Source of the DNA: Endothia cerciana
Lineage: Eukaryota > Ascomycota > Sordariomycetes > Diaporthales > Cryphonectriaceae
Direction: 5' to 3'
Assembly: GCA_026119935.1 (NCBI GenBank)
Contig: JALRMH010000025.1
Span: 1 to 64,000, forward strand
Length of the DNA: 64,000 nt
Shown: piece by piece, positions 13,023-21,923 of the stretch
Numbering within the stretch: the stretch's first letter is position 1
How the letters are laid out: every line of letters begins with the position of its first letter
The notes under the pieces: model-generated
Seen by the model: the letters and a program-made list of their open reading frames with translations, nothing else
What the model was told of the DNA's origin: nothing
Database searches by the model: none
Translations under genes and position numbers: made by a program

Positions 13023-13479
13023 TGTTATAACCTATCTAATATACAGGTTATAAACCAAGGCACCTAGGATAACTATCCAGAAAACAAGGGAAGGGTTCAA
13101 CACCCTAGGGACTATAGCTTATATAAGCAAGGGTTAGAGTTGCAAGATCAGGATAGATTAGTGGCTAATCTATAGTGATCCGGATTAGTTAGATCACCCA
13201 GGTGATCTAAGTAATTTAACAACTAACACTACTAACAGGACTAAAGAGCTAGATATATAAGGACACGTTCATTTCCCTTAGATAGATCTCGTATATAGCT
13301 CTTCAGTTATTAATCTAAGTTCTAAGTATACCTATATTTAGAAGCCCTAAAGGCAGTGAACACTTGCACAGACTACCTAGCTATATTTTTATATTTAAGG
13401 CTTATATTCGACACTGCTCTTGCTAGTATAAACCTAATCAGTACTTAGAGATCTTTGAATTGCTGCAGTGCTTATTACA
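13023..13479 (+). repeat. 3' LTR of layer 3
   Basis: This 457-bp direct repeat of 6101-6557 has intact termini (TGTTATAACC...CTTATTACA) and is preceded by the polypurine tract. The target duplication CTTAG follows at 13480-13484. Confidence 0.92.
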
Positions 13480-13484
13480 CTTAG

Positions 13485-14600
13485 GATAGGACCTTAAGAT
13501 AAAGACTCTAAACAGATAACTCTAGCAGGGCAGGACAACTATATTAAAGATGTATATAGTGCTTTAGCATATAGATACTAAGGAGTTAGAGCAACCTATA
13601 AACGAATTAAGAGACACTAGAACCCGCTAGGCCTTAGGAAAAGAATTAAAGACATCTTATAATAATACAACAGCTGTAAGAAAAATAAAGCAGAACGACA
13701 CAAGCTTTATAGACTGCTATAACCCCTACTAGTACCTACAACTATTTAGCAGTTAATTAGTCTAGACTTCATTACTAAGCTACCTCTCTTATAAGAACCC
13801 TTAACTAAGGTATAATATAACAGCATCTTAATAGTGGTTTGCAGATTAAGCAAGTATGCTTACTTTCTCCCTTATAAGAAAAGCAGTACAGCAGAAGAAC
13901 TTGTATATATATTTCTCAGAACGATTATCGCTAATCACAGCATGCTAGAAGAAGTGATCTCTGACAGAGACAGAAAGTTCAACTTGAAGTTTTAGACCTC
14001 GCTTATAAAACAACTCGGAACACAACATAGAATATCCACAGTATTTCACCCCTAAATAGATAGACAGACAGAAAAGATAAACCAGGTTATCAAACAGTAC
14101 CTTTAGCACTATATTAACTAGGAGCAGGATAACTAGATTAACCTGTTACCTCTAATATAATTCGCCTATAATAGCGCAGACACAAGCATAACGAAGAAAT
14201 CACTATTCTTCACACTTTACAGATATAACCCGACAGCTTACTATAAAGTATTATAAGGAGCAGATGTAGAAGCTGCAGATAAAAGGGTTAGGAAAATCAA
14301 GAAGATTCAAGAAGAACTTCAGTCAGAATTATAATTTGTCTAAGAACGAATAACATGCTATACAAACTCTAAAAGGATTAAGGGACCAATCCTACAGGAG
14401 GGAGATAAAGCCTACCTACTTTGCAAAAACATCAAAACAACCAGGCCTAGCAGCAAACTCAACCACAAGAAACTAGGACTATTTAAAATTTTACAACAAA
14501 TCTCCTCAGTCAACTACGAACTCGCACTACCTCACAGGATAAGGATGCACCCGGTTTTCCACGTCTTACTGCTAGAACTAGCAGCAAAGGAAACACTAAC
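13485..14600 (+). pseudogene. Layer 2 integrase portion of pol
   Basis: The sequence aligns with layer 3 positions 10910-12026 and is the continuation of the layer 2 frame interrupted at 6100. It contains the zinc-binding remnant (C-x2-C of the S-C-K-K-N-K type near 13675) and the catalytic D, D, E stretch. It carries RIP-type stops. The frame ends near 14600, where a deletion joins it directly to the antisense-ORF region. Confidence 0.85.
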
Positions 14601-14601
14601 A

Positions 14602-14831
14602 GACGACACAGCAGAAGCTGAGAAACAACTAGTATCACAACTTTAACCCAGAGAAACACACTCCCTATAATGAGAAGAGTTTTCAGCGAAACAGCAGGAA
14701 GCCCCTGTCTCCTGATAATAAGCACAGGCAGGCATTTCAACGCTAAAAACAGAAATAAGCTCAGCAAGACGATAGCGCTCTTGAGTTTTCACCGAACGAT
14801 TAGGATGCGATTTGTTAACTCTGTTCAACAT
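14602..14831 (-). pseudogene. Truncated antisense ORF of layer 2
   Basis: The minus strand encodes the same N-terminal cysteine-cluster segment as layer 3 (start ATG 14831, M-L-N-R-V-N-K), with one cluster Cys changed to Tyr. The coiled-coil half is missing because of the deletion near 14604. It cannot encode the full protein. Confidence 0.55.
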
Positions 14832-14923
14832 CTTAATTAGGAAGGTATAACTATATGCACAAATAACTTGCTAAGATACTTATAGAAGATCGTTAAGGAC
14901 AACGATCGATAGGAGGGAGATGA

Positions 14924-15380
14924 TGTTATAATCTATCTAATATACAGGTCACGAACTAGGACACCTGGAACAACTATCCGGAAGATAAGGGAAGGGTTCA
15001 ACACCCTAGGAACTACAGCTTATATAAGCAAGGGTTAGGGTTACAGGATCAGGATGGATCAGCAGCTAATCTATAGTGATCCGGATTAGTTAGATCACCT
15101 AGGTGATCCAAGTGATCTAACAACCAACACTACCAACAGGACTGAAGAGCTGGATATATAAGAACACGTTCATTTCCATTAGATAGACCTCGTACATAGC
15201 TCTTCAGTTATCAATCTAAGTTCTAAGTACACCTATACTTGGAAGCCCTAAAGGCAGTGAACACTTGCACGGACTACCTAGCTGTATTTCTGTATTCAAG
15301 GCTTATATTCGACACCGCTCTTGTTAGCATAAACCTAATCGGTACTCAGAGATCTTTAGATTACTGCAGTGCTTATTACA
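14924..15380 (+). repeat. 3' LTR of layer 2
   Basis: A 457-bp LTR with a TG...CA structure, flanked on the right by the CATCT target duplication (15381-15385). It pairs with 1182-1637. Confidence 0.9.
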
Positions 15381-15564
15381 CATCTCGACGCTAAACGAAA
15401 AAATAAGTTTAGCAAGATAATAACGCCCTTAGGTCTTGCGAACAAAACGAACTTTATTAACCTTATTCGATATCTTGAATTAGGAAAGCACGATTCCCTA
15501 CTAGGATGACCAAGGAATATTTACAGAAGATCTTTAAAGACAAAGATCTATAAGAGAGAGATAA
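15381..15564 (-). pseudogene. Antisense ORF of layer 1, N-terminal part
   Basis: On the minus strand this encodes the start region of the antisense frame (S-N-K-V-N-K ... A-K-L-I-F-S-F-S-V-E-M), parallel to layers 2 and 3. The expected start ATG reads ATA (plus strand GATATC instead of GACATC). The frame continues at 1181 on the other side of the layer 2 insertion. Confidence 0.5.
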
Positions 15565-15861
15565 TATTATAACCTATCTAATATACAGGATACAGAAACA
15601 GGTTATAAAGGAACAAAATAGACTTAAGGGGCTGAAGAACAGGTTATATAAGGAAGGACGTTTCCTACTATCAAATAGATTTCATAGTGTTCTTTAGTCG
15701 TTAATCTAAGTATCAGATTATATAATATACTCTAATAGCTTTAAAGGCAGTGAATACTTGCACGCAGATAGTGTTTCTGTATTCAATACTTAGCACTGCT
15801 CTTGCTAGTATAAACCCTTTGTATATTTAGAAATCTTAGGATTACTGTAGTGCTCATTACA
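15565..15861 (+). repeat. 3' LTR of layer 1 (divergent subfamily)
   Basis: A 297-bp LTR beginning TATTATAACC and ending GCTCATTACA. It shares the TATATAAGGA and AAAGGCAGTGAA phrases with the 457-bp LTRs but is shorter and diverged. A purine-rich run (AAGAGAGAGATAA) precedes it. Confidence 0.75.
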
Positions 15862-16266
15862 TATAACCTGTTCTGTGACCTGCATGTTGGATGTGTTATA
15901 ACAACTGAGCTAGCCTATTTCTGTAACCTGCTACCTTTTATAATTATAACAGATTAAAGAAGTAGATATATAAAGAACAAAGGTTTCCTACTATCAGATA
16001 GATTTTATTTATAGCTCTTCAGTTGTTAATCTAAGTACTGTTCAGAACTTTATCTCTATAATAGCTCTAAAGGCAAACGATTATATCACTAGTGTTCTGT
16101 ATTGCATTGAAAGGTAATCCCCTGAGCAGACTTGCTAACATAAACCCTATAAAGTCACAAGTACACAAGGCACAGTAGTTGAGGTGTGTAGGTGAATATG
16201 TGCCGGAGACAGATTATGTGCCGGAGACAGATTATGTGCCGGAGACAGATTATATATAAGGCCTAG
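15862..16266. repeat. LTR fragments and triple 18-bp repeat
   Basis: Bases 15862-15903 match, in inverse orientation, the terminal part of the solo LTR at 16660-16705. Bases from about 15894 to 16160 resemble a degenerate plus-strand LTR (TGTTATAACAACTGAG...TTAATCTAAG...). At 16198-16251 the unit ATGTGCCGGAGACAGATT occurs three times in perfect tandem. No gene is present. Confidence 0.65.
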
Positions 16267-16705
16267 TGTAATGAGCACTGCAGTAACCCGAGGATTCCAA
16301 AGTATCTCAAAGGGTTTATGCTAACAAGAGCGGTGCTAAGTACAGGCCTTGAATACGGAAACACAACTAAAGTCTGAATGCAAGTGTTCACTGCCTTTAG
16401 GGCTTCTAAGTGTGTTGAGTACTTGAAACTTAGATTTCAGAGTTGCTCTTCAGTCGTCAATCTATCTGACAGTAGGAAACGTCCGTCCTTATATATCCAG
16501 CTCTTCAGTCCTGAGTTCAACTGGATCGATGTCGAGCCTATCGATCCTTGGTTCGTAGACTGGATCGATGTCGAGCCTATCTATCCTTATGCTAGACTCT
16601 AACCCTTGCTTATATAATCATGCTGCTAACGGTTAGAGTCCCTGGCAGCTGTCCTTTGTTGTCCGTGGCCTGTTCCGTGACCTGCATGTTAGATGGGTCA
16701 TAACA
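16267..16705 (-). repeat. Solo LTR in reverse orientation
   Basis: This 439-bp sequence begins TGTAATGAGCACTGCAGTAA and ends GGGTCATAACA. That is the reverse complement of the LTR type seen upstream (TGTTATGACC...CATTACA). Flanks CCTAG (16262-16266) and CCCAG (16706-16710) fit a 5-bp target duplication with one C-to-T change. No internal element sequence is attached, so it arose by LTR-LTR recombination. It is richer in GC than the other copies and contains a 39-bp direct duplication (units starting at 16521 and 16560). Confidence 0.85.
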
Positions 16706-16710
16706 CCCAG

Positions 16711-17416
16711 GGACATCGTATAGATGATAGCAGCAAAGTTGCATGCTAATATACAACCTTATCTAAATAGTTTCCAAACAGTCTTTGGCATTGGCTCGCA
16801 GGTATGGGAATACGTTTCGGTGTGATACCCTTTCCTCTGTTACTCCCTCGTGGTTTCTCTGGTATCTTTCTAAAATTATCTGGATTGTTAAATCCTTTCT
16901 CGTGTATGCGGCAGTCCACTCCTCCAGAAACTTGCCGATATGAAGGACTGATCAATCAGCCTCCAAAATCGTAGAGACAAGAGAGACCACGGACGTGGAT
17001 GGTCTTTTTTTATCTCTCTTCCCAAGGACCAAACATCTAATGCTGAGTTAATCAAGTCTAAACAGCGATACGAAACAGCGTGTGAACTCAATTACGAATG
17101 AGGTCAAAGGCACTTTTCAGATACCAAGTGGATTGAGTAAACAACCTTAGGTGATCCATGTTGGGGTTTCTCCAAATACTGAAAGACCACTGCATCTGAA
17201 TATACGAGGACCCCCTTGTTATTCCGATGTTGTCGCGCTTAATTGTCCCGAGCCATCTCCAGCTGCAGCTCGTGCTGTGAGCAAACTCCGTCGATCTCTG
17301 CTGAGGTCGACGGGACAATAGCTCCGGATAGCTTGCATTGCCCACATCGTCGCGTAGTACTTGAGTAAAAAATGTGACCGCTGGCCCCCTGTAACCACGT
17401 TGCGGCGGCTTTGGTG
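16711..17416. other. Unassigned spacer
   Basis: This is the transition from the RIP-mutated block to normal base composition. Short frames exist on the minus strand, but none resembles a known protein or has a convincing start and splice structure. I see nothing assignable here. Confidence 0.5.
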
Positions 17417-17418
17417 TA

Positions 17419-19281
17419 AGTTAACACACCCACTTCCAGACCCCCCTAGTTCCGGACCCCCCCTGGCCAGCCACACCACATATATATAATATATTGAATT
17501 CATTGACTTTTCAGCCCTATTCACCCACTACGATGCAATCCTCTTCATTAGTAACTAATTCGATGTCGCTCTCTTCAACCTCACTTTCCTTTTCGAATCT
17601 AGCCGCTTTTTGAGCCCTCTGCACAGCCTTAATATCTGCAAACTTCGAATTCGGGCTTCTATCAACTTTCCTTCTTTTTGATAGTCTAGAAGCCTCAATC
17701 TGTGCCTTTAAAACCTGGTTTTCGCCAAGGGCTTTAGCCAAGGCTAGATCCCTTTCATCCCATGCTTGCTGGATATTTCTGAATAATAGACGCTGGCTTG
17801 AGGTAGTAGAAAGATGGCTCCGGTTCTGTTGTAATTGGCGGTATAGATCCTTAGCCTTCCTAGGAGTGGAATATATATCCGGTTGAGACAGAGATAGTTT
17901 CTGTATAAGCTGAGGTGCTGTTGATAGTTCTAAGCTTATATTCGAATAGATTTGAGAGCGTTGTTGACTGTTCTCGAGGAGAAGAGGGCTTAAGAGTGAC
18001 TTAATAAGGCTAAGGGGCCATAAGCCAGTTGCTTTCCACCCAGATCTAATATTCTGGCTAGGAAGACCTTCTTTGCGAGCCAAGCAATAGCTCTCAAGGA
18101 ATAATCGCTTTCCATAGATCGTTGGATCCCCCTATTAGCCCAGAGCATTGACTTTCCTCCTATAAGCCCCTTTGAGAGACGAGAAGACCCCTAGATCAAG
18201 AGGTTGAAGAACGTGAGAAGTATGAGGGGGTAAATAGAGCAATAGAATATTGTTCTGAAAGCACTCCTACATAAATTCAGTAGTTGTATGGCTGCCATGG
18301 CCATCTAGGATCAATAGTCTAGCTTCTGAGGGGTCTTCTAGCTGGCTGCCTGGAATAAAGATCTTCTTTAGCTATTCGAGCCCTGTTTCGTTATTAGTCC
18401 ATCCATTCGCTGTTGCAGTGAATTGCCAGCCCTCAAAAGGAGCTATTTCAAGAGGAAACCACTGTTGCTGTACAGTTTTCCCCTTGAAAATGACTAGAGG
18501 AAAGAGGTGGGTGCCGGAGGCTGAGATACACTCGAGGAAGGAAGTCCAGATCCGTGACCCGGGGTCTTTCCTCTGAATTGAACGTAAAGAAGAGCTCCCA
18601 AGAACTAATCCGTTCTCTCCCTAGCCCTCTATTATCCCAGCCTCATCCATATTCCATCTGTTTGCTGGCTTGATAGCTTAGATATAAGAAAGGTTGAAGA
18701 GACGGAACCAAGACCTTATTACCTCTGTTGTTGCTCCATTCGTTCGTTCTGAGGCCATTCGTCGAGCTCTCTGGGTCTTAATGCCTGGATTCCTCCTTGA
18801 AAAAGCTTCAGCCCATCTCTTTCCAATAGGTTGATCGTCTCCCTTCACCTGGAGAACTCTCTGGGCGAAGATCCTTAGTTGTAAATGGGTTGGTGGCAAG
18901 CCCAGATCAGCCTGAGCAAGAGCCCATTGAGCTAATTGAGCTTCCTGGCGACTGGAAAGTCTCTGGCTTGCTTCGTGGGCTGTTTTATGTGGTTGTGATC
19001 CAGCTAGACGGCGAAGAAGAGTAGTCTTAGGAATGCTCCAGATGGAGGAGGCCTTTTTGATTGACAAGCCATTTTCGACGTCAGCAATGGCCGCAGCCAC
19101 TTCTTTTTCAGTATATGGCTTCATTGGACTTTAATGAATATACAGTAATAAAAAAAATTGAAGCTAATCGGATAATAATTAAGGAAGAAAATGAAGAGTG
19201 ATAGAGGTGGGGTTAAAGTGGCGGTGTAGGTGGACCAGGGGGTCCGGAACTAGGGGGGGTCCGGAAGTGGGTGTGTTAACT
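17419..19281 (-). mobile_element. pogo/Fot1-like DNA transposon with TIRs and TA duplication
   Basis: Inverted repeats of about 47 bp end the element. They begin AGTTAACACACCCACTTCC on the left (17419-) and read as its reverse complement on the right (ending 19281). Both contain a GGACCCCCC...TAGTTCCGGACCCCC core and differ at a few positions. The dinucleotide TA flanks each end exactly (17417-17418 and 19282-19283), the standard target duplication of Tc1/mariner/pogo elements. The 1863-bp length fits one transposase gene on the minus strand. Confidence 0.92.
17517..19124 (-). pseudogene. pogo/Fot1-type DDE transposase, inactivated
   Basis: The frame starts at ATG 19124 (MKPYTEKEVAAA...). 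It opens with an N-terminal psq-type helix-turn-helix and a CENP-B-type DNA-binding domain (to about 18690). A DDE_1 catalytic domain follows: first Asp in W-N-M-D-E-A-G, second in L-I-L-D-G-H-G-S-H, third in L-Q-P-L-D-L-G-V-F. The tail is Lys/Glu-rich and ends at 17517. At least five in-frame TAG/TAA stops interrupt the catalytic half, for example after S-Y-I near 18678, in E-T-G-L-E and after V-N-A-L-G. The catalytic triad codons survive, so the damage is mainly nonsense. This is consistent with mild RIP. It encodes no working protein. Confidence 0.88.
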
Positions 19282-19381
19282 TAATTCGAGCATTTGGGGG
19301 GTACATAAGTATGAGACCGGCAGCGCGACAGCAGATCATACCTGCTCTACTCATATAAAATTCACGAGATCTAGAGTAAAG

Positions 19382-21923
19382 ATGCTCCGTGATTTGTCTT
19401 TACTCGCGCTCTCTTGCACCGCCCATATGGCCTGGGCCGGCACCGCTAATAACACTGGCCCCATTGTTGATCTGGGATATGAGATAATTATGTTGAAGTC
19501 CGCAATATTTACACTGGTCTCCAGGAAGACTGCGCTGGTGCTCATGTGAGGGCTTGGAGGGGTCTGGTCTCATTCAACGATAATTTCTAAGGGAGGCTAA
19601 AGAGTGCTTAAGGGATCTTCCCTGTATGACGCCGGTGGTCTCAGGCATCCAGGAAGGGACCTTTGTGTATAAATAGGTGACGCCTGAGGCATCCAGGCAC
19701 AGCCACGTCCCATATGCATGTTAGTTTCCTCATCCCGTCTTGGCCCTCAAATGATAGGACAACGAGCGTCCTGTTGGCTGCAGCAGTGCTGGCCCGACGT
19801 ATTCTTGGGCGCCCCCTTCTGAGGTCAGGACCTCCGTGTGACAGCTGGAGCTTCACATCTCATCCAGATTTACCAAGGCTACTACAATGCTAGCGCGGAC
19901 CTGAACATATTCAAGGGGCACGTAAATCTGTCGAAAGGATGCTGACTTAAGGCCAGCAAATTTCAAGTGGCTGACGGCATCTCAAATCTACAGTCTACGA
20001 TATGCCGCACCGCCGACGGGCAGTCTGAGATGGCAAGAACCCAGGCCTCCTGTGTTGAATCGAAGCGAAATACTAGAGGCGACGGCCTATCCTCCGCGCT
20101 GCCCTCAAGCTCCAGCCTCGCCACTGTAGGTTGGGACGGCTTCTCCTTCAAGCGGACAACAGAGCGGCGGAACGATTTCGACGAGTCTCCACCAGGTGAC
20201 GAGGATTGCTTGTTTGCCACCGTCTTTACATCTGCAGAGTGAGTAGTATTATTTAGTAACAGGATATATTCTCCGTTTACCTATTTATGTAATCATCGTG
20301 AAGCAGCTGAATTTCTTGTAGAAGTATCCCATCGTACTTTTCAACATAGTTTTCCTATAAAATTGAGGCTCTCATTAGAAAATGCTGACGAGCCGAATTG
20401 CAGTGCCAAGGACCTGCCGGTCATAGTCTAGATCCGTGAGTATATTTATCCTATTGTAAATGTCCTATAACTAGTTCACAGGGAAAGAGATGTAGATGGC
20501 CGAAGCACGTCCAGTAGCAGGTTGGCCTATTGTCTCGTTGGTTAGGACCGGCCAGGACTATAAGTGCCGACTCGTGCAGCTCCTTCATATCTTGACTGAT
20601 CTCTCTTCTATAGATAGAGGGGGTTATGGCACAGGGCAAGGCAATAACGAATTCTGGGAACTGTTGAGTACAAAACGCTAGCGCTTACGTTAGTCGAGGC
20701 TATAAGTACGGCCAGTAGGAGTTCGTTCCTGTTACGGACACGAACTTTCTCTCTGAGCAACCATCTGTTCAGCTCAATGCGGGCAGGGTCAATGGTCTGA
20801 GGATGCTAGCAAGTGTGAGTTGATCTTCAAGACCTGTGTGAACCACTGCCACCGGCTGCCACCGGCTCCTCTATACCATCCAATCCTTTGGGATTCATAC
20901 CGGACTTGAATACTGACGGGACGCAAGGAACAATGCGGACGAGGGCCAGGGATTTGTGCCGTAAAACATCACATCGGCATCCGACTTTGAAGAGTTCGTC
21001 ATAGGCTTCTTTCCTCTCATGTCGAGCGGAGATATCAACCGCCTAATCGAAGCATACTCTATCGCACCGGTGATCCAGGGACCTCTGTTCATTACACTTG
21101 GCGATGTTGGGCCAGACGCCCTCAATCAATCGGAGTTCGCTATTGGACAACAACAGCGTGCGAACAATCTTTATGCGGAAACGACCTTCGTCTGTCCTAG
21201 CTACTGGCTCGCAAATCCTTACTCACAGCTAGCCTTCGGCAGGATGGGGAACACTTCAGAGAAGAGGGCAGCTTGGAAGTATCAATTCTCGGCGCCCCCT
21301 TCTGAGAATGGTGCGGATCTCAATGCCTACCAGGCATTCAATCGAGAGGCTCTAGGCCAGGGTACTATGACCGTGGCTGCAAGAAAGGCAGTACAGCTGG
21401 CCTGGGGGGAGGTTCATCACCTATAGTGCGTGATCTAGGAGCAACAATTCCACCCTTCCTACCCGGAGCATACGCCGGAGCCATCATATTTGGGTGCGCG
21501 GAGCATGATATACCCGCCGTGTTCTTAGGTTACGTTTTAAAGTCTTTTCTCCTCACGATTGTTAACCACAATTGTGTCATAGACGATCCTACCCTCCCTA
21601 ACGATATTATCCGATCCTTAACGACGACGGCCAATGGCACATCGACGGGCGATGCTATTTCTGCCATAGCCAGCGGAAACTGGCCTAAATGGTATTCCAA
21701 CGGGTTATTGGGTGAAAATCAGATGCTAAATGTTAACGTGACTGGTGATGTGCCCGACGTCATTAGCTGGATGCCTGTCGATGGGACAACCATCAATGTG
21801 ACACAGATGATTGGTCCTGGGTTAGAGGCTAGGTTTCGCATAGTCGACGCAAGCTCCTGGGAAGGAGGCAGAGGCAAGAGATGTGGGCTGTGGCAGAGTC
21901 TCGGCGTTGTGGTTCCTGGGTGA
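19382..21923 (+). pseudogene. Secreted type-B carboxylesterase/lipase, decayed
   Basis: The putative start (MLRDLSLLALSC..., 19382) gives a signal peptide followed by the family's D-L-G-Y and Y-Q-G-Y-Y-N-A-S-A-D-L-N-I-F-K-G segments (the latter near 19870). Next come L-R-Y-A-A-P-P-T-G-S-L-R-W-Q (19995), D-E-D-C-L-F (near 20200) and the oxyanion-hole segment G-G-Y-G-T-G-Q-G-N-N (near 20615). After V-S-R-G (near 20700) the reading jumps to E-F-V-P-V-T-D. About 200 residues, including the G-E-S-A-G nucleophile region, are missing. The C-terminal part (21019-21923) is well preserved, with G-A-D-L-N-A-Y and W-E-G-G-R-G-K-R-C. Other damage includes TGG to TAG in the V-I-V-W box near 20432, a one-base insertion near 20673 and irregular introns. 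It is certainly non-catalytic. Confidence 0.82.

Larger units (their letters stand above)
6101..13479 (+). mobile_element. Innermost layer: full-length Gypsy chromovirus (layer 3)
   Basis: This is a structurally complete 7379-bp element with 457-bp LTRs at 6101-6557 and 13023-13479. A perfect 5-bp target duplication, CTTAG, lies at 6096-6100 and 13480-13484. A polypurine tract (ATAGGAGGGAGATGA) precedes the 3' LTR. The internal order is gag, protease, RT, RNase H, integrase, chromodomain, which is the chromovirus arrangement of Ty3/Gypsy elements. After the 5' LTR the sequence TTTTAACAACTC does not start with TGG, so the usual tRNA 3'-end primer site is not evident. All frames are broken by C-to-T type changes, so it is inactive. 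Confidence 0.93.
1182..15380 (+). mobile_element. Middle nested layer: Gypsy chromovirus copy (layer 2), split by layer 3
   Basis: LTRs of about 457 bp lie at 1182-1637 and 14924-15380, beginning T(G/A)TTATAA and ending CTTATTACA. A 5-bp target duplication, CATCT, flanks them at 1177-1181 and 15381-15385. Gag, protease, RT and RNase H lie at 1650-6095. The integrase region resumes at 13485 after the layer 3 insertion. A purine tract (AGGAGGGAGATGA) precedes the 3' LTR. The copy is dead: TAG/TAA stops occur throughout. Relative to layer 3 it also lacks about 690 bp (between about 14604 and 14608), which removes the chromodomain region and most of the antisense frame. Confidence 0.9.
390..15861 (+). 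mobile_element. Oldest nested layer: gutted LTR element (layer 1)
   Basis: This element is seen in two pieces separated by the 14.2 kb insertion at 1182-15380. The left piece is an LTR-like segment (about 390-636, ending GCTCATTACA) followed directly by 637-1181. The right piece is 15381-15564 followed by an LTR (15565-15861, TATTATAACC...CATTACA). The internal part contains only the region that lies between pol and the 3' LTR in the younger copies, on which an antisense reading frame sits; gag and pol are absent. The two LTRs are alike but clearly diverged, so it is old or a recombinant of two subfamilies. The left boundary is uncertain. Stops and AT-richness fit RIP. Confidence 0.65.
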
